Assembly (NCBI RefSeq): GCF_963677005.1
Contig: NZ_OY781616.1
Coordinates: 1,185,501 to 1,249,500, forward strand
Length of the DNA: 64,000 bases
Reading direction: 5' to 3'
DNA from: Maridesulfovibrio sp.
GTDB lineage: Bacteria > Desulfobacterota > Desulfovibrionia > Desulfovibrionales > Desulfovibrionaceae
In this document: piece after piece, positions 20,261 through 29,253 of the stretch
How positions within the stretch are numbered: position 1 is the stretch's first letter
Layout: each line of letters begins with the position of its first letter
Translations under genes and position numbers: made by a program
Notes under the pieces: model-generated
Told to the model about the DNA's origin: nothing
What the model saw: the letters and a program-made list of their open reading frames with translations, nothing else
Database searches by the model: none

Positions 20261-20289
20261 TTGACCATATGCCCCGGCTTGGTTAAACA
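20261..20289 (+). promoter_or_regulatory. candidate sigma-70 promoter for the tRNA-His genes
   Basis: TTGACC (-35) and TAAACA (-10) are separated by 17 bases and end 15 bases before the first tRNA-His. Confidence 0.5.
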
Positions 20290-20303
20290 CCCTTCTCACA
20301 CAC

Positions 20304-20380
20304 GGTGGGTGTAGCTCAGTTGGTAGAGCACTTGGTTGTGGCCCAAGTGGCCGAGGGTTCAAGTCCCTTCACTCACCCCA
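20304..20380 (+). tRNA. tRNA-His (anticodon GTG), copy 1
   Basis: 77 nt with the extra 5' G(-1) opposite discriminator C73 that marks tRNA-His, anticodon loop TTGTGGC, and encoded CCA. The acceptor GTGGGTG pairs with CACTCAC with one G-T wobble. Confidence 0.97.
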
Positions 20381-20388
20381 GACAGTCC

Positions 20389-20419
20389 AAAGGGATCAGT
20401 TTCAACTGATCCCTTTTTT
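20389..20419 (+). terminator. hairpin between the two tRNA-His genes
   Basis: An AAGGGATCAGTT/AACTGATCCCTT stem followed by TTTTT lies between the two tRNA copies. It looks like a full intrinsic terminator, so copy 2 depends on read-through or a hidden promoter. Confidence 0.8.
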
Positions 20420-20421
20420 AA

Positions 20422-20498
20422 GGTGGGTGTAGCTCAGTTGGTAGAGCACTTGGTTGTGGCCCAAGTGGCCGAGGGTTCAAGTCCCTTCACTCACCCCA
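20422..20498 (+). tRNA. tRNA-His (anticodon GTG), copy 2
   Basis: Base-for-base identical to the copy at 20304-20380, including the encoded CCA, which points to a recent tandem duplication or gene conversion. Confidence 0.97.
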
Positions 20499-20530
20499 TA
20501 AATTTGAAGACCGGCAGACCGGTTCTTGCA

Positions 20531-20572
20531 AAAAACAAAATCCCCGCATTTTTGCGGGGATTTTGTTTTTTT
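20531..20572 (+). terminator. terminator after tRNA-His copy 2
   Basis: A long stem built on AAAATCCCCGC/GCGGGGATTTT is flanked by A-run and T-run. It can act in both directions and sits just before the IS element. Confidence 0.9.
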
Positions 20573-20591
20573 GTGTAAAGAAGACATTTCG

Positions 20592-20614
20592 GGGTCTACA
20601 CCAAAGAAAGGGGC
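20592..20614 (+). repeat. IS left terminal inverted repeat
   Basis: The 23-bp end begins GGGTCTACACCAAAG and differs from the right end at positions 3, 9 and 10. Confidence 0.92.
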
Positions 20615-20659
20615 ACAAGCCCGAATGATCAAATTTCCAACCGTTGATTTTCTTCTCGA

Positions 20660-21835
20660 CTACCCGCACAAAACCCGTACACGCAGCCGATAGTTTTCGA
20701 AATTTCTAAATCCGTATGCCCGCCTCTGGATAAGTTTCATCTTCCGATGAAATCCTTCGGTTGTTCCGTTGCTTTTACCGTAACGAAACATCCGGGCCAC
20801 TTCCTCTTTCCAGCTATTCAGAGTTCTGCCCAGCGTTCGAAGCGGAGCAAAAGGACTCTGCTGAAGTTGCTTGATTTTATCAAGCAGTTCGAAAATGTAT
20901 TTTTTGCAGCTACGGCCATTTTGTGCCCTAACTCTGAGCAGATCGTTCAGTTCATGGCAGAAGTGGTAAAGACTTTCGATTGCCGGTTGCGCCTCAAAAT
21001 ATTTAGATAAAAGCTCTTTCCTTTTGTCTGACAAACGGTCCTGCCGACACAGCATGGCCCGCAAAATTCCACCCCGACCATACGAAATATTTTCTTCATC
21101 GATCAGCTTGCAGGTCTTGCTGAAATGCTGGTTCACCAGCCGAATTACGTGAAAGCGATCCGAAACAATCCGGGCGTTCGGAAACCAGGTTTTGACCATA
21201 TGCCTATAAGCAGAATTCATATCTATACAAACTACTTTTACCTTACTCCGCCCTTTAAGAGTCCTGAGAAAGGGAAGTAATTCAGCGGCACTGCGGCCCA
21301 TGGCTATGTCAAAAATTTTATTGTTTGCAAGGTCGCAAAACGTGGTTGCAAACCCCACTTTGCGTGTGAAACGATGCTCATCAATTCCGAGATACCGAGG
21401 ACACTTCCAGTTGCTGCGCTGTCGGACTTTTAGATTGATGACCTGATGATAAAATCGCTCCACGCTGGAAACTCCGATTCCGTTTTCACTGGCAATGGTC
21501 TTGTTACATGATCCGTTGTTGTACTGCCGAAAAACTTCGCGCTTTAAAATTTCGGTAGAGCGGCTCCACTTCTTAATCCCGTCCATACGGGTGTTGAAAT
21601 ATCGACCACAATCCTTGCAGTGATACTTGTGGCACTTTACCCGCAAAATCGATGCGCGCCCGTTATGCGGAATGCTCTTGATAAATCGCCTGAACGTATC
21701 CTTGATCCGAAATGAAGAACTTCGGCACCGAGGACAAATTGGCTTGCCTGTCCACTCTACCTCAAGAATTATCGGAAAATACGACACCACATTTTTGATT
21801 GCAAAATCGGGCAGGCCGATTAAGATTCGATCCAT
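20660..21835 (-). CDS. ISL3-family transposase
   Basis: 391-residue DDE transposase. The N-terminal zinc-finger region has CPRC (about 35-38) and a second pair CKDC (about 73-76), followed by an HTH region near 110-130. The catalytic residues fit YLGIDEHRF (first Asp), VVCIDMNSAYR (second Asp) and SNGTTEGFHRKMK (Glu). ATG has AAAGGAG eight bases upstream. Its length is slightly short for the family but both ends look natural, so the enzyme is probably active. Confidence 0.94.
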   Translation of the reverse strand: MDRILIGLPDFAIKNVVSYFPIILEVEWTGKPICPRCRSSSFRIKDTFRRFIKSIPHNGRASILRVKCHKYHCKDCGRYFNTRMDGIKKWSRSTEILKREVFRQYNNGSCNKTIASENGIGVSSVERFYHQVINLKVRQRSNWKCPRYLGIDEHRFTRKVGFATTFCDLANNKIFDIAMGRSAAELLPFLRTLKGRSKVKVVCIDMNSAYRHMVKTWFPNARIVSDRFHVIRLVNQHFSKTCKLIDEENISYGRGGILRAMLCRQDRLSDKRKELLSKYFEAQPAIESLYHFCHELNDLLRVRAQNGRSCKKYIFELLDKIKQLQQSPFAPLRTLGRTLNSWKEEVARMFRYGKSNGTTEGFHRKMKLIQRRAYGFRNFENYRLRVRVLCG

Positions 21836-21930
21836 AAATTGATCTCCTTTCTTTGGTCGGAAATTTGATCAATTTATAGGGCATATCGAGTCGGTTCGGT
21901 ATGCCTTTCTTTTTATCGGATTAAGTCATC

Positions 21931-21953
21931 GCCCCTTTCTTTGAGGTAGAGCC
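21931..21953 (-). repeat. IS right terminal inverted repeat
   Basis: The outer end read inward is GGCTCTACCTCAAAG, continuing into the shared AAAGAAAGGGGC. A further subterminal inverted pair (TGATCAAATTTCC, 20626-20642 and 21855-21871) lies inside the element. Confidence 0.92.
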
Positions 21954-21999
21954 ACATTTCGACAAGGCAAAATAAAGGCGAAAAAACACAAAAACACAA

Positions 22000-22048
22000 A
22001 AACACCCCCTTACACGGCCATTCAAAAACCGTTGTAAGGGGGTGTTTT
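22000..22048 (-). terminator. terminator of tRNA-Leu
   Basis: The stem AACACCCCCTTACA/TGTAAGGGGGTGTT with an internal loop is followed by TTTTTGTGTTTTTG on the minus strand, ten bases past the tRNA 3' end. Confidence 0.88.
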
Positions 22049-22057
22049 CATTTACAT

Positions 22058-22141
22058 TGGTGCGAAAGGAGAGACTCGAACTCTCACGGCTATGCCGCTG
22101 GATCCTAAATCCAGTGCGTCTACCAATTCCGCCACTCTCGC
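22058..22141 (-). tRNA. tRNA-Leu (anticodon TAG)
   Basis: 84-nt class II tRNA with a variable arm. The acceptor GCGAGAG pairs with CTTTCGC, the anticodon stem CTGGA/TCCAG holds loop TTTAGGA (TAG, reading CUA), and CCA is encoded. Confidence 0.95.
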
Positions 22142-22220
22142 AACCTGTTAACGAGGCTATAGCCCGAGCAGAGCTCAATAATCAAGATGAACCGACTCAA
22201 GTAGCTACAGCAAAGATGGG

Positions 22221-22249
22221 TTAATATAGACAGTACCACTGCTTGTCAA
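22221..22249 (-). promoter_or_regulatory. sigma-70 promoter of tRNA-Leu
   Basis: On the minus strand a perfect TTGACA is followed after 17 bases by TATTAA (with an overlapping TATATT). It lies about 80 bases upstream of the tRNA 5' end. Confidence 0.6.
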
Positions 22250-22289
22250 CAGGAAATTAACGTTTTTGTCCATTAATACAGTGCGATAC

Positions 22290-23654
22290 TTATACGTTCT
22301 CCAAGGCATTAATTATTTTCACCAACTTCTCTTCAAGTTCGGTGAAATTCCTTGCAAAAAGACGAAGCTGCGGGACTTTTCCCTTCGCGCCGGAATCGCA
22401 GACAACATCCACCATCTCCGGTTCCGGATGCTCCGACATTGCCTTGCAGACGCCCCATTCAACCGTTGTTTCTTCATTTATACGGAATTCAGCGGTTTCA
22501 TCCTCGCGGTCAAACCAGGCTTCGACAAATCCGCATGCAACCATGGCAGCAAGGATTTCGGCATCATAGCGCAGGTTGATCGCACAGCTTAATTCCGGAT
22601 TGGACTTGCCTGCACAGATAAGTGCACGAGCCAGCATCTTCGACATTCCGAAACCCGGATAACCGCAGGGTAGAATCTCGCCGTTCCGGGCAGCGGCTAT
22701 GCCGCCGGAAAAAGCCGCCACATCATTTATATCTCCGGCATACGGAAGAGACGCGGCAACATTCATGCGTACTTCCGGCACCAGTTTAGAAAAACCATCC
22801 ATGCCGGAAAGCAGAAGACCGAAATCGTGAAGATCGGTTATTACCCCCTGCTTGCTCCTTTCTCTCAGCATGGGAGCCAGATGATTCGGCGGCCCGCTTC
22901 CCTCTCCGAGATCAAAACCGGCCCGCAAGGCCAGATTAAGGTACTCCTGAGCCTTGCGCACAGCCGTTACCATGTCGCAGCCAAGAGCCAGATACGATGC
23001 GATCGAGGCAGACAGGGTACACCCGGTCCCGTGGCTGTTTTTTGTTTTTACCCGCTGCTGCATAAGCGGGATCGGCTGCTGACCGCTTATGCCCAGCCAG
23101 TCCGTCGAGGCCACGGAATCAAGATGCCCGCCTTTGATCAGAACCGCCTTCGGCCCCATTTCGAGCAGCACTTCTATGGCTGCAAAAATATCTTCGCGGG
23201 ATTTTATTTCCATGCCGCTGAACAATTCAGCCTCCGGGATATTCGGAGTAAGCAGCTCAGCCAGCGGAAAAAGCTCCTTCATGGCTTCCACGGCATCGTC
23301 CTTGAGAAGCTTTGCCCCGCTGGTTGCAACGCAGACGGGATCGATCACCAGCGGAAAATCCTTCCCCTGTAATGCGGCTGCGACAGCTCTGATGATGGGT
23401 GCTGAAAACAGCATTCCCGTCTTGGCCGCACTGACCTTTATATCACTGCAAACCGTTTCTATCTGCAACGCTGCAAATTCAGAAGAAACCGCTTCAATCC
23501 CGGCGACCCCCACAGTATTCTGGGCGGTAATCGCTGTGATAGCGCTGGCACCGTAACATCCGGCCATGGATATGGCCTTGAGATCGGCCTGAATACCTGC
23601 TCCGCCGCCGGAATCGGACCCGGCAATTGTCAAAACGCATGGAAGCGGCTTCAT
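22290..23654 (-). CDS. thiDN: ThiD-ThiN fusion: HMP(-P) kinase / thiamine-phosphate synthase
   Basis: Bifunctional thiamine-synthesis enzyme. Residues 1 to about 265 form the ThiD kinase, which phosphorylates hydroxymethylpyrimidine and its monophosphate. It shows TIAGSDSGGGAGIQAD, DPVCVATSG and the anion-hole/catalytic segment KNSHGTGCTLSASIA. Residues about 275-454 form a ThiN domain (VPEVRMNVAASLPYA, DVAAFSGGIAAA, CGYPGFGMSKMLARAL), the alternative to ThiE for joining the two halves of thiamine. 454 residues. TATAAGGAGACTTC precedes the ATG. No TPP riboswitch is visible upstream. Confidence 0.93.
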   Translation of the reverse strand: MKPLPCVLTIAGSDSGGGAGIQADLKAISMAGCYGASAITAITAQNTVGVAGIEAVSSEFAALQIETVCSDIKVSAAKTGMLFSAPIIRAVAAALQGKDFPLVIDPVCVATSGAKLLKDDAVEAMKELFPLAELLTPNIPEAELFSGMEIKSREDIFAAIEVLLEMGPKAVLIKGGHLDSVASTDWLGISGQQPIPLMQQRVKTKNSHGTGCTLSASIASYLALGCDMVTAVRKAQEYLNLALRAGFDLGEGSGPPNHLAPMLRERSKQGVITDLHDFGLLLSGMDGFSKLVPEVRMNVAASLPYAGDINDVAAFSGGIAAARNGEILPCGYPGFGMSKMLARALICAGKSNPELSCAINLRYDAEILAAMVACGFVEAWFDREDETAEFRINEETTVEWGVCKAMSEHPEPEMVDVVCDSGAKGKVPQLRLFARNFTELEEKLVKIINALENV

Positions 23655-23877
23655 GAAGTCTCCTTATATCTCTTTGATTACTGGAATATCATTTTTATAA
23701 GCGCCCACAATTCTACCCTTGCATGAAGGACCGGTCAACCGCACCTGAACGTCAAACCAATTAAAGGTAATGGCAATGGTCTGCTTTCTGAACTATACTT
23801 ATTTTATATAATTCCTTAAAATCAGAAATGAAGTAGAATGAAGCCCTCTATACGACCTCTGCATACGGGAGACAACC

Positions 23878-25647
23878 ATGCTTTCATCTCTTAAAAAACC
23901 GCAAACATTCAATTCCGAATTCGATACCCTGCTGCTCAAGGACGTAATAGAAGTAAAGGAACTCCAAAGTATGCTTGAGGTAAGTTATACGGCCACAGGG
24001 ATGCCTTCGGGTATAATTGATGCCAATTCCGGAGAAATATATGCCGGAGCAGGCTGGCAGAAGATCTGCCTGAACTTCCACCGTATCCATCCGAAAACAA
24101 ATGCTCGTTGTATAGCAAGCGACACGGCAATTACCAACAAGATAAAAGAAGGCTCGCACTACGCGTACAAGTGCGGCAACGGACTCTGGGACATAGGCAT
24201 TCCCATCATGTGCCATGGACGGCACATTGCAACCTTTTTTCTGGGACAATTCTTTTATGAAGATGAAATGCCGGAAAAGGAATTCTTTATCAGGCAGGCT
24301 GCCGAATTCGGGTTTGACAAAGACAAATATATATCTGCGCTTGCCGAAGTCCCTCGATTCAGCAGGGAAAAAGTTGAAGCAACACTTAAATACAACATTG
24401 CAATTGTTGCATTTCTTTCGGACCTGGCAACTAAAAACACTACCCTGCTGTTTGAAATAGAACAGCGCAAAGAGGCAGAACAGGAAATAACAACCCTGCG
24501 CAACTACCTTGTAAACATAATAGATTCGATGCCATCCATAATTATAGGGGTTGATCCTGACGGATTGGTCACCCAGTGGAATAAAGGTGCCGAAGAAGCA
24601 ACCGGACTTAAATCCTCCGATGCTTTAGGACACCCTCTGCAAAAGATTCTGCCTGAAATGACTCATGATTTTCACAGGATAACCAATGCGATAGTCAACC
24701 AGACAAAGCATAAATACGAAATTATCACCACAGACAAATCCTGTTCCAAAGTATATCGGGAAGTTACAATATATCCGCTCATTGCAGGACAGACACCAGG
24801 GGCGGTCATCCGGGTTGACGATGTAACCGAACGCAAAAATTTCGAACAGATGATAATGCACAATGAAAAGATGACCTCCATAGGCGGTCTGGCTGCCGGA
24901 ATGGCGCATGAAATAAACAACCCTCTGGCCGGAATAATAGGTACATCCGCCAATATTCATAAAAGAATTTACGATGATACTCCGGCCAATAAGGCGGCGG
25001 CGGAAAAATGTTCAACCCGGCTGGAAACTATCCGTGCCTATCTGAATGAAAGGGAAATTCCAAGAATGCTGGATGGCATAAAAACCGCCGGGACCCGGGC
25101 GGCATCAATTGTCAGCAATATGCTTAGTTTTGCCCGTAAGAGTGAGGGTGTTTTTTCTCCCTGGCAGCTTGGGGAGCTGCTGGACCGGACAGTTGAACTG
25201 GCGGGAAATGATTACAACCCGCAAAACAAGCATGACTTCAAACAGATTAAAATAGAAAAAAATTATCAGCCGGGGATGAGACCGGTTTTCTGTGCCGGAA
25301 ACGAAATACAGCAGGTACTCCTGAATATATTCAAAAACGGTGCACAAGCCATGGCGGAAAAAGAGTATACGGATTCGCAACCGACCTTTACCTGCAGCAC
25401 TTACGAGCAGGGAGAGATGGCGGTTATGGAAATCATGGACAACGGTCCCGGCATTGACGAATCGACACGCAGACGTATCTTCGAACCTTTTTTCACCACC
25501 AAGGAAGTCGGCCACGGGACGGGACTGGGGCTGTCCATTTCCTACTTCATAATAACAGACCAGCACAACGGACAGCTTGATGTTGATTCGGAACCGGGGC
25601 AAGGCACCAGGTTCACTATAAAACTTCCTTTTGAGCGGCAAAGATAG
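23878..25647 (+). CDS. PocR-domain sensor histidine kinase
   Basis: Cytoplasmic sensor kinase, 589 residues. The N-terminal PocR ligand-binding domain (about 15-190) has VSYTATGMPSGIIDANSG and a Cys-rich stretch (ICLNFHR, ARCIASD, YKCGNGLWDIGIPI), which could bind a small organic ligand. A PAS domain (about 210-320) and short coiled coil follow. The kinase core has H-box GMAHEINNPLAGI, N-box NIFKNGAQAM, G1 DNGPGID and FEPFFTTKEVGHGTGLGL. There are no membrane helices and no receiver domain. GGGAGAC precedes the ATG. No cognate regulator gene is adjacent. Confidence 0.92.
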   Translation: MLSSLKKPQTFNSEFDTLLLKDVIEVKELQSMLEVSYTATGMPSGIIDANSGEIYAGAGWQKICLNFHRIHPKTNARCIASDTAITNKIKEGSHYAYKCGNGLWDIGIPIMCHGRHIATFFLGQFFYEDEMPEKEFFIRQAAEFGFDKDKYISALAEVPRFSREKVEATLKYNIAIVAFLSDLATKNTTLLFEIEQRKEAEQEITTLRNYLVNIIDSMPSIIIGVDPDGLVTQWNKGAEEATGLKSSDALGHPLQKILPEMTHDFHRITNAIVNQTKHKYEIITTDKSCSKVYREVTIYPLIAGQTPGAVIRVDDVTERKNFEQMIMHNEKMTSIGGLAAGMAHEINNPLAGIIGTSANIHKRIYDDTPANKAAAEKCSTRLETIRAYLNEREIPRMLDGIKTAGTRAASIVSNMLSFARKSEGVFSPWQLGELLDRTVELAGNDYNPQNKHDFKQIKIEKNYQPGMRPVFCAGNEIQQVLLNIFKNGAQAMAEKEYTDSQPTFTCSTYEQGEMAVMEIMDNGPGIDESTRRRIFEPFFTTKEVGHGTGLGLSISYFIITDQHNGQLDVDSEPGQGTRFTIKLPFERQR

Positions 25648-25675
25648 ATTCTTGCCAGCCTCTGTGTTCGGCTAT

Positions 25676-27592
25676 ATGCTCCGCCACATGAAACAAAGCA
25701 TCATAGCCGAAAAAAGATCCCAACCTAAATTTCTGCCCATGTCCAGACAGGAAATGGACAAGCTGGGCTGGGACAGGCCGGACATATTACTCATCTCGGG
25801 AGATAGTTACATAGACCATCCCAGCTTCGGAATCCCGCTGCTAGGCAGGGTACTGTCAGCCCATGGATTCAAGGTGGCTCTTGTCTGCCAGCCTTCTCAG
25901 GACGACCTCAAGAAAATCGAATCAATGGGTCCGCCGAGACTTTACTCCGGAGTTTCCGCCGGAGCGCTTGATTCCATGGTGGCGCACTACACAGCCTTTC
26001 GCAAAAAAAGAAGCGATGACGCCTACACACCCGGCGGGAAATCCGGAGCCCGTCCGAACAGAGCCGTAATAGTATACACAAACATGCTCAGGCAGGCTTT
26101 CAAGGGTGTTCCCGTAATAATCGGAGGCATTGAAGCATCCCTGCGCCGAATCTCCCATTATGATTTCTGGACGGATAAAGTACGCAAACCGATCCTCATG
26201 GACAGCAAGGCGGACCTGCTTGTTTACGGCATGGGAGAACGCGCTATGCTGGAGGCGGCTGTTCGTCTGGCAGATGAGAATTATCCCGCAGACCGGGCAC
26301 TGAAGGGAATTCGCGGAACAGCGTTCATGGGTTCCGATGAAGATATTCCGGAGACAGCTGAAAGAGTGCAGCTCCCCTCGCATGCAGACATTCTGGCAGA
26401 CCCGCGGCAATTGATGGAAGCGACCATAGCTCTGGAAGAACAGGTCCACCACGGAACGGCCTGGGCGACACAGCAGGTTGACAACAGACAGGTCATAATC
26501 ACCCCGCCAGCGGATTATCTGGAAACGGATGAACTTGACTGGCTGTACTCCCTGCCCTACGCGCGCATGCCCCACCCTTCCTACAAGGATAGGATTCCGG
26601 CCGCAGACATGATCGAATTCAGCATCACATCCCACCGGGGCTGCGGTGGAGGATGCTCTTTCTGCTCTATCGCCATGCATCAGGGCCGGCACATTCGCTC
26701 AAGGAGCAGAAAATCCATTCTTGCGGAAATTAAACGCATGAATAACCATCCTGAATTCAAAGGGTCAATTTCAGATATCGGCGGACCGAGCGCAAACATG
26801 TGGAATGCGCAGTGCACTCTGCAGCGCGGAAAATGCAAACGCAAAAGCTGCCTGGTTCCGGGAGTCTGTCCCAATTTCAAATACAATCAGAAAGCAAATC
26901 TGGACCTGCTGCGAGAAGCGGACAGACAGGAAGGGGTAAAACACGTCCGGGTGGCAAGCGGTGTACGCTACGATCTCGGCCAGAAGGACCCTGCAAGCTT
27001 AAAAGCCATTTTCAAAGAATTTGTGGGCGGTCAACTCAAAGTGGCTCCGGAGCACATTTCTCCATCGGTGCTTAAACATATGCGTAAGCCGCAACTGCAT
27101 ATTTTCGAAAGCTTTCTGGAAATGTTTGCGGAAGAATCGCGTAAGGCAGGCAAGGAGCAGTATGTCATTCCTTATCTCATGAGCGCGTTTCCCGGATGCA
27201 CGGATCAGGATATGCGCATGCTCTCCTCCTGGCTGGCTGCGCGTGGCTGGAGACCCCGCCAGGTGCAATGCTTCATCCCTACACCCGGAACAATAGCCAC
27301 GGCCATGTTCCACTGCGGTAAAGATCCGGACGGCAACAGTATCTTCGTTGCCAAAACAGACGCCATGCGCCTCAAGCAGCATCGTATCTTGATCCCTGAT
27401 CCGGGAAAGGACCCAAGGGCGGGAGGGAAGAACAGGCCTGCCAAAAAATCCCCAAAAAAAGCGGGCAGTCATAAAAATCAGGAAGACAAATCGACTCCCA
27501 AAACAGGCGGTTCAAAACAGACCGCCGGAAATAAAAATTTAAACCGCAACAAAACAAAAAAAAGCTTCACAAAGAAGAAAAAAATAAAGTAA
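25676..27592 (+). CDS. YgiQ family radical SAM protein
   Basis: Radical SAM protein of the YgiQ family, whose substrate is unknown. About 639 residues. The N-terminal region has FLPMSRQEMDKLGWDRPDIL and GDSYIDHPSFG, family hallmarks. The Fe-S/SAM motif is CGGGCSFC (Cx3Cx2C) in ITSHRGCGGGCSFCSIA near residue 330, followed by the second half with DIGGPSANMW. The last 70 residues are Lys-rich and disordered. The start is uncertain: ATG 25676 or 25688 are best, but neither has a strong ribosome-binding site, and an in-frame TTG at 25631 overlaps the kinase gene. Co-transcription with the kinase is likely. Confidence 0.92.
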   Translation: MLRHMKQSIIAEKRSQPKFLPMSRQEMDKLGWDRPDILLISGDSYIDHPSFGIPLLGRVLSAHGFKVALVCQPSQDDLKKIESMGPPRLYSGVSAGALDSMVAHYTAFRKKRSDDAYTPGGKSGARPNRAVIVYTNMLRQAFKGVPVIIGGIEASLRRISHYDFWTDKVRKPILMDSKADLLVYGMGERAMLEAAVRLADENYPADRALKGIRGTAFMGSDEDIPETAERVQLPSHADILADPRQLMEATIALEEQVHHGTAWATQQVDNRQVIITPPADYLETDELDWLYSLPYARMPHPSYKDRIPAADMIEFSITSHRGCGGGCSFCSIAMHQGRHIRSRSRKSILAEIKRMNNHPEFKGSISDIGGPSANMWNAQCTLQRGKCKRKSCLVPGVCPNFKYNQKANLDLLREADRQEGVKHVRVASGVRYDLGQKDPASLKAIFKEFVGGQLKVAPEHISPSVLKHMRKPQLHIFESFLEMFAEESRKAGKEQYVIPYLMSAFPGCTDQDMRMLSSWLAARGWRPRQVQCFIPTPGTIATAMFHCGKDPDGNSIFVAKTDAMRLKQHRILIPDPGKDPRAGGKNRPAKKSPKKAGSHKNQEDKSTPKTGGSKQTAGNKNLNRNKTKKSFTKKKKIK

Positions 27593-27621
27593 TTATTTAA
27601 AAAAAATGAACAAGGGCGTTT

Positions 27622-27671
27622 TTGCAGGTTCCAAAGAAATTACCGATGCGTAAATTACATAAAACCTGCAA
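27622..27671 (+). terminator. possible terminator or stem-loop after the ygiQ-like gene
   Basis: TTGCAGGTT and AACCTGCAA form a 9-bp stem with a large loop, then GCTCTTTTC. Weak, because the loop is long. Confidence 0.35.
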
Positions 27672-27816
27672 GCTCTTTTCATTATCCCAGCAAACGGATT
27701 AGAGGAGGCTGCATAGCAGCCGTACATATAACGGACACCTGTTTACTGCTCTGGTATGTATTTTCATAAATCTAAAACAGAACTGCATCACCTACTAAAA
27801 TAGATCCGGGTATGAT

Positions 27817-29247
27817 ATGAGTTCAGAATCTTTTGCCAATTTATGTATTTTTCACATAATGGACGGGCTGCGGGACGGGCTTTCACACTTTTCAGGAGCC
27901 AGCAGGGCGGCACTTGTTTATGCCGTCAATCCCGAGGACCCGTTACACATATACGATCCGCAGGACCTCCTCAGGGAACACGAGCCTAAGCTTCAGGAGT
28001 ACTACTTCGAATCAAACGAATGGCGGGCAGGTTCTGCCCATGATGACAGCACCCGTCTTATCGAAGTAATTCCGTCACGGGACCTGGCCCTGGCGGGGTT
28101 GATAACATGCAGTGCCCGGTCAAGCAGCATATTCTACCAGTGCTGGTTCACGGAACAGCACCCGGACATGTGTTCGACCGGCCCGACAGAAAGCTGGATG
28201 GAATATGCAGCCATGCTCCTCTCACAGGATTTTGCAACCCAGAACATACTGCGTATAGACAGTTCCGGACATCTGCTGCGGGAATATTCCACGCATGCGG
28301 TACGTGATTTCATAGTGGACCAGCGTAACCGGATCATGGGCTGGGACACCCAGTTGAGGGTCTACCCTATACTTGATGCTGTACTTGGAATTTCCAAAAC
28401 CCGCGAAGAAGGAGCCTGGGCCAAAGGAGACCTTATATTCATTGAACCCTCGGAACTGGATTCAATAAAATACATGGCCAAATTCCCCGAAAATGAGCGC
28501 CCTTCTCTCAAAAACCATAAACACGTGCGCAAACTTCTTCAGTCAGTGGAAAACTCAAGCCGCAAACTGGTATCGGACGGCAGATGTGTTGTCGGCATAG
28601 CTTCCATCGGGCCGACAAACAACTCCATCTCGGCATTTTTCAAAGGAGACTGGGGCCTGCTCTACCTTGGCGGAGACCCTGTATGCAGTTTTGCGGACGC
28701 CAAATTTTCCTCCACCAATTACAAGCCGAACCTTGTTCAGCTTGAAGAGTTCCTGCTTGAAATAGACCTGACGGCTGAAGCCCGCCATAAACTTTTTCAA
28801 CTGATCATCAGAATCATCGCCAGCGCCAACCACCGCAGACACGGCTGCACGCTGGTACTGGACTTTAATGACACCCCGGTGGAAATCGCCGGGCAGACCC
28901 TTGAAGAACCGCTTGATCTGAATCAACCCGAAATTCGTGGTCTGGCCAGGTCCCTCACCAAACTGGACGGCGCTGTGCATATATGCAAGGATCTCAAACT
29001 GCACGGCTTTGCCTGCCTGCTGGACGGCAAGGCGGTCACCGGCGAAAACAGAGCCAGAGGAGCAAGATTCAATTCAGCTCTGCGCTTTACCGCCAAGTAT
29101 GACAACCTCATCGTGATTGTTGTTTCTTCCGACAAACCGGTATCAATAATCCAGCACGGAGTGGAACTGACCGCACATTGCGAATGGAAACAGATGTTCT
29201 CCTGCGTCAGAACCCCGCCCCTTCTTGAAACCTGGCTGCAAGGATAG
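27817..29247 (+). CDS. divergent diadenylate-cyclase-like (DAC/DisA_N) protein with N-terminal sensor region
   Basis: 476 residues, no membrane helices. The last 150 residues align by eye with the DAC domain that makes c-di-AMP: HGCTLVLDF (like GAIISFE), LDGAVHICKDLKLHGFACLL (the DGA catalytic motif), GARFNSALRFTAKYDNLI (in place of GTRHRAAI) and VIVVSSDKPVSIIQHG. The catalytic Asp and the Arg of the second motif are kept, but the usual His is Phe. Residues 1-310 are not recognised and may be a sensor. Seven bases downstream starts an exported-protein gene, so the two probably form an operon. Activity is an inference. Confidence 0.72.
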   Translation: MSSESFANLCIFHIMDGLRDGLSHFSGASRAALVYAVNPEDPLHIYDPQDLLREHEPKLQEYYFESNEWRAGSAHDDSTRLIEVIPSRDLALAGLITCSARSSSIFYQCWFTEQHPDMCSTGPTESWMEYAAMLLSQDFATQNILRIDSSGHLLREYSTHAVRDFIVDQRNRIMGWDTQLRVYPILDAVLGISKTREEGAWAKGDLIFIEPSELDSIKYMAKFPENERPSLKNHKHVRKLLQSVENSSRKLVSDGRCVVGIASIGPTNNSISAFFKGDWGLLYLGGDPVCSFADAKFSSTNYKPNLVQLEEFLLEIDLTAEARHKLFQLIIRIIASANHRRHGCTLVLDFNDTPVEIAGQTLEEPLDLNQPEIRGLARSLTKLDGAVHICKDLKLHGFACLLDGKAVTGENRARGARFNSALRFTAKYDNLIVIVVSSDKPVSIIQHGVELTAHCEWKQMFSCVRTPPLLETWLQG

Positions 29248-29253
29248 ATAGAA

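Larger units (their letters stand above)
20592..21953 (-). mobile_element. complete ISL3-family insertion sequence (1362 bp)
   Basis: The element is bounded by 23-bp imperfect terminal inverted repeats (20 of 23 identical). On both sides it is flanked by the 8-bp direct repeat ACATTTCG (20584-20591 and 21954-21961), the target-site size of the ISL3 family. It contains one intact transposase gene. It sits between tRNA-His and tRNA-Leu and disrupts no recognisable gene. Intact ends, matching target duplication and an open transposase suggest a recent insertion. Confidence 0.95.

Noticed and set aside
20592-21953. IS as part of a prophage or genomic island
   Set aside because: No integrase, phage or cargo genes flank it; only one transposase within clean ends.
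23655-23877. TPP riboswitch before thiDN
   Set aside because: No conserved aptamer core seen on the minus strand.
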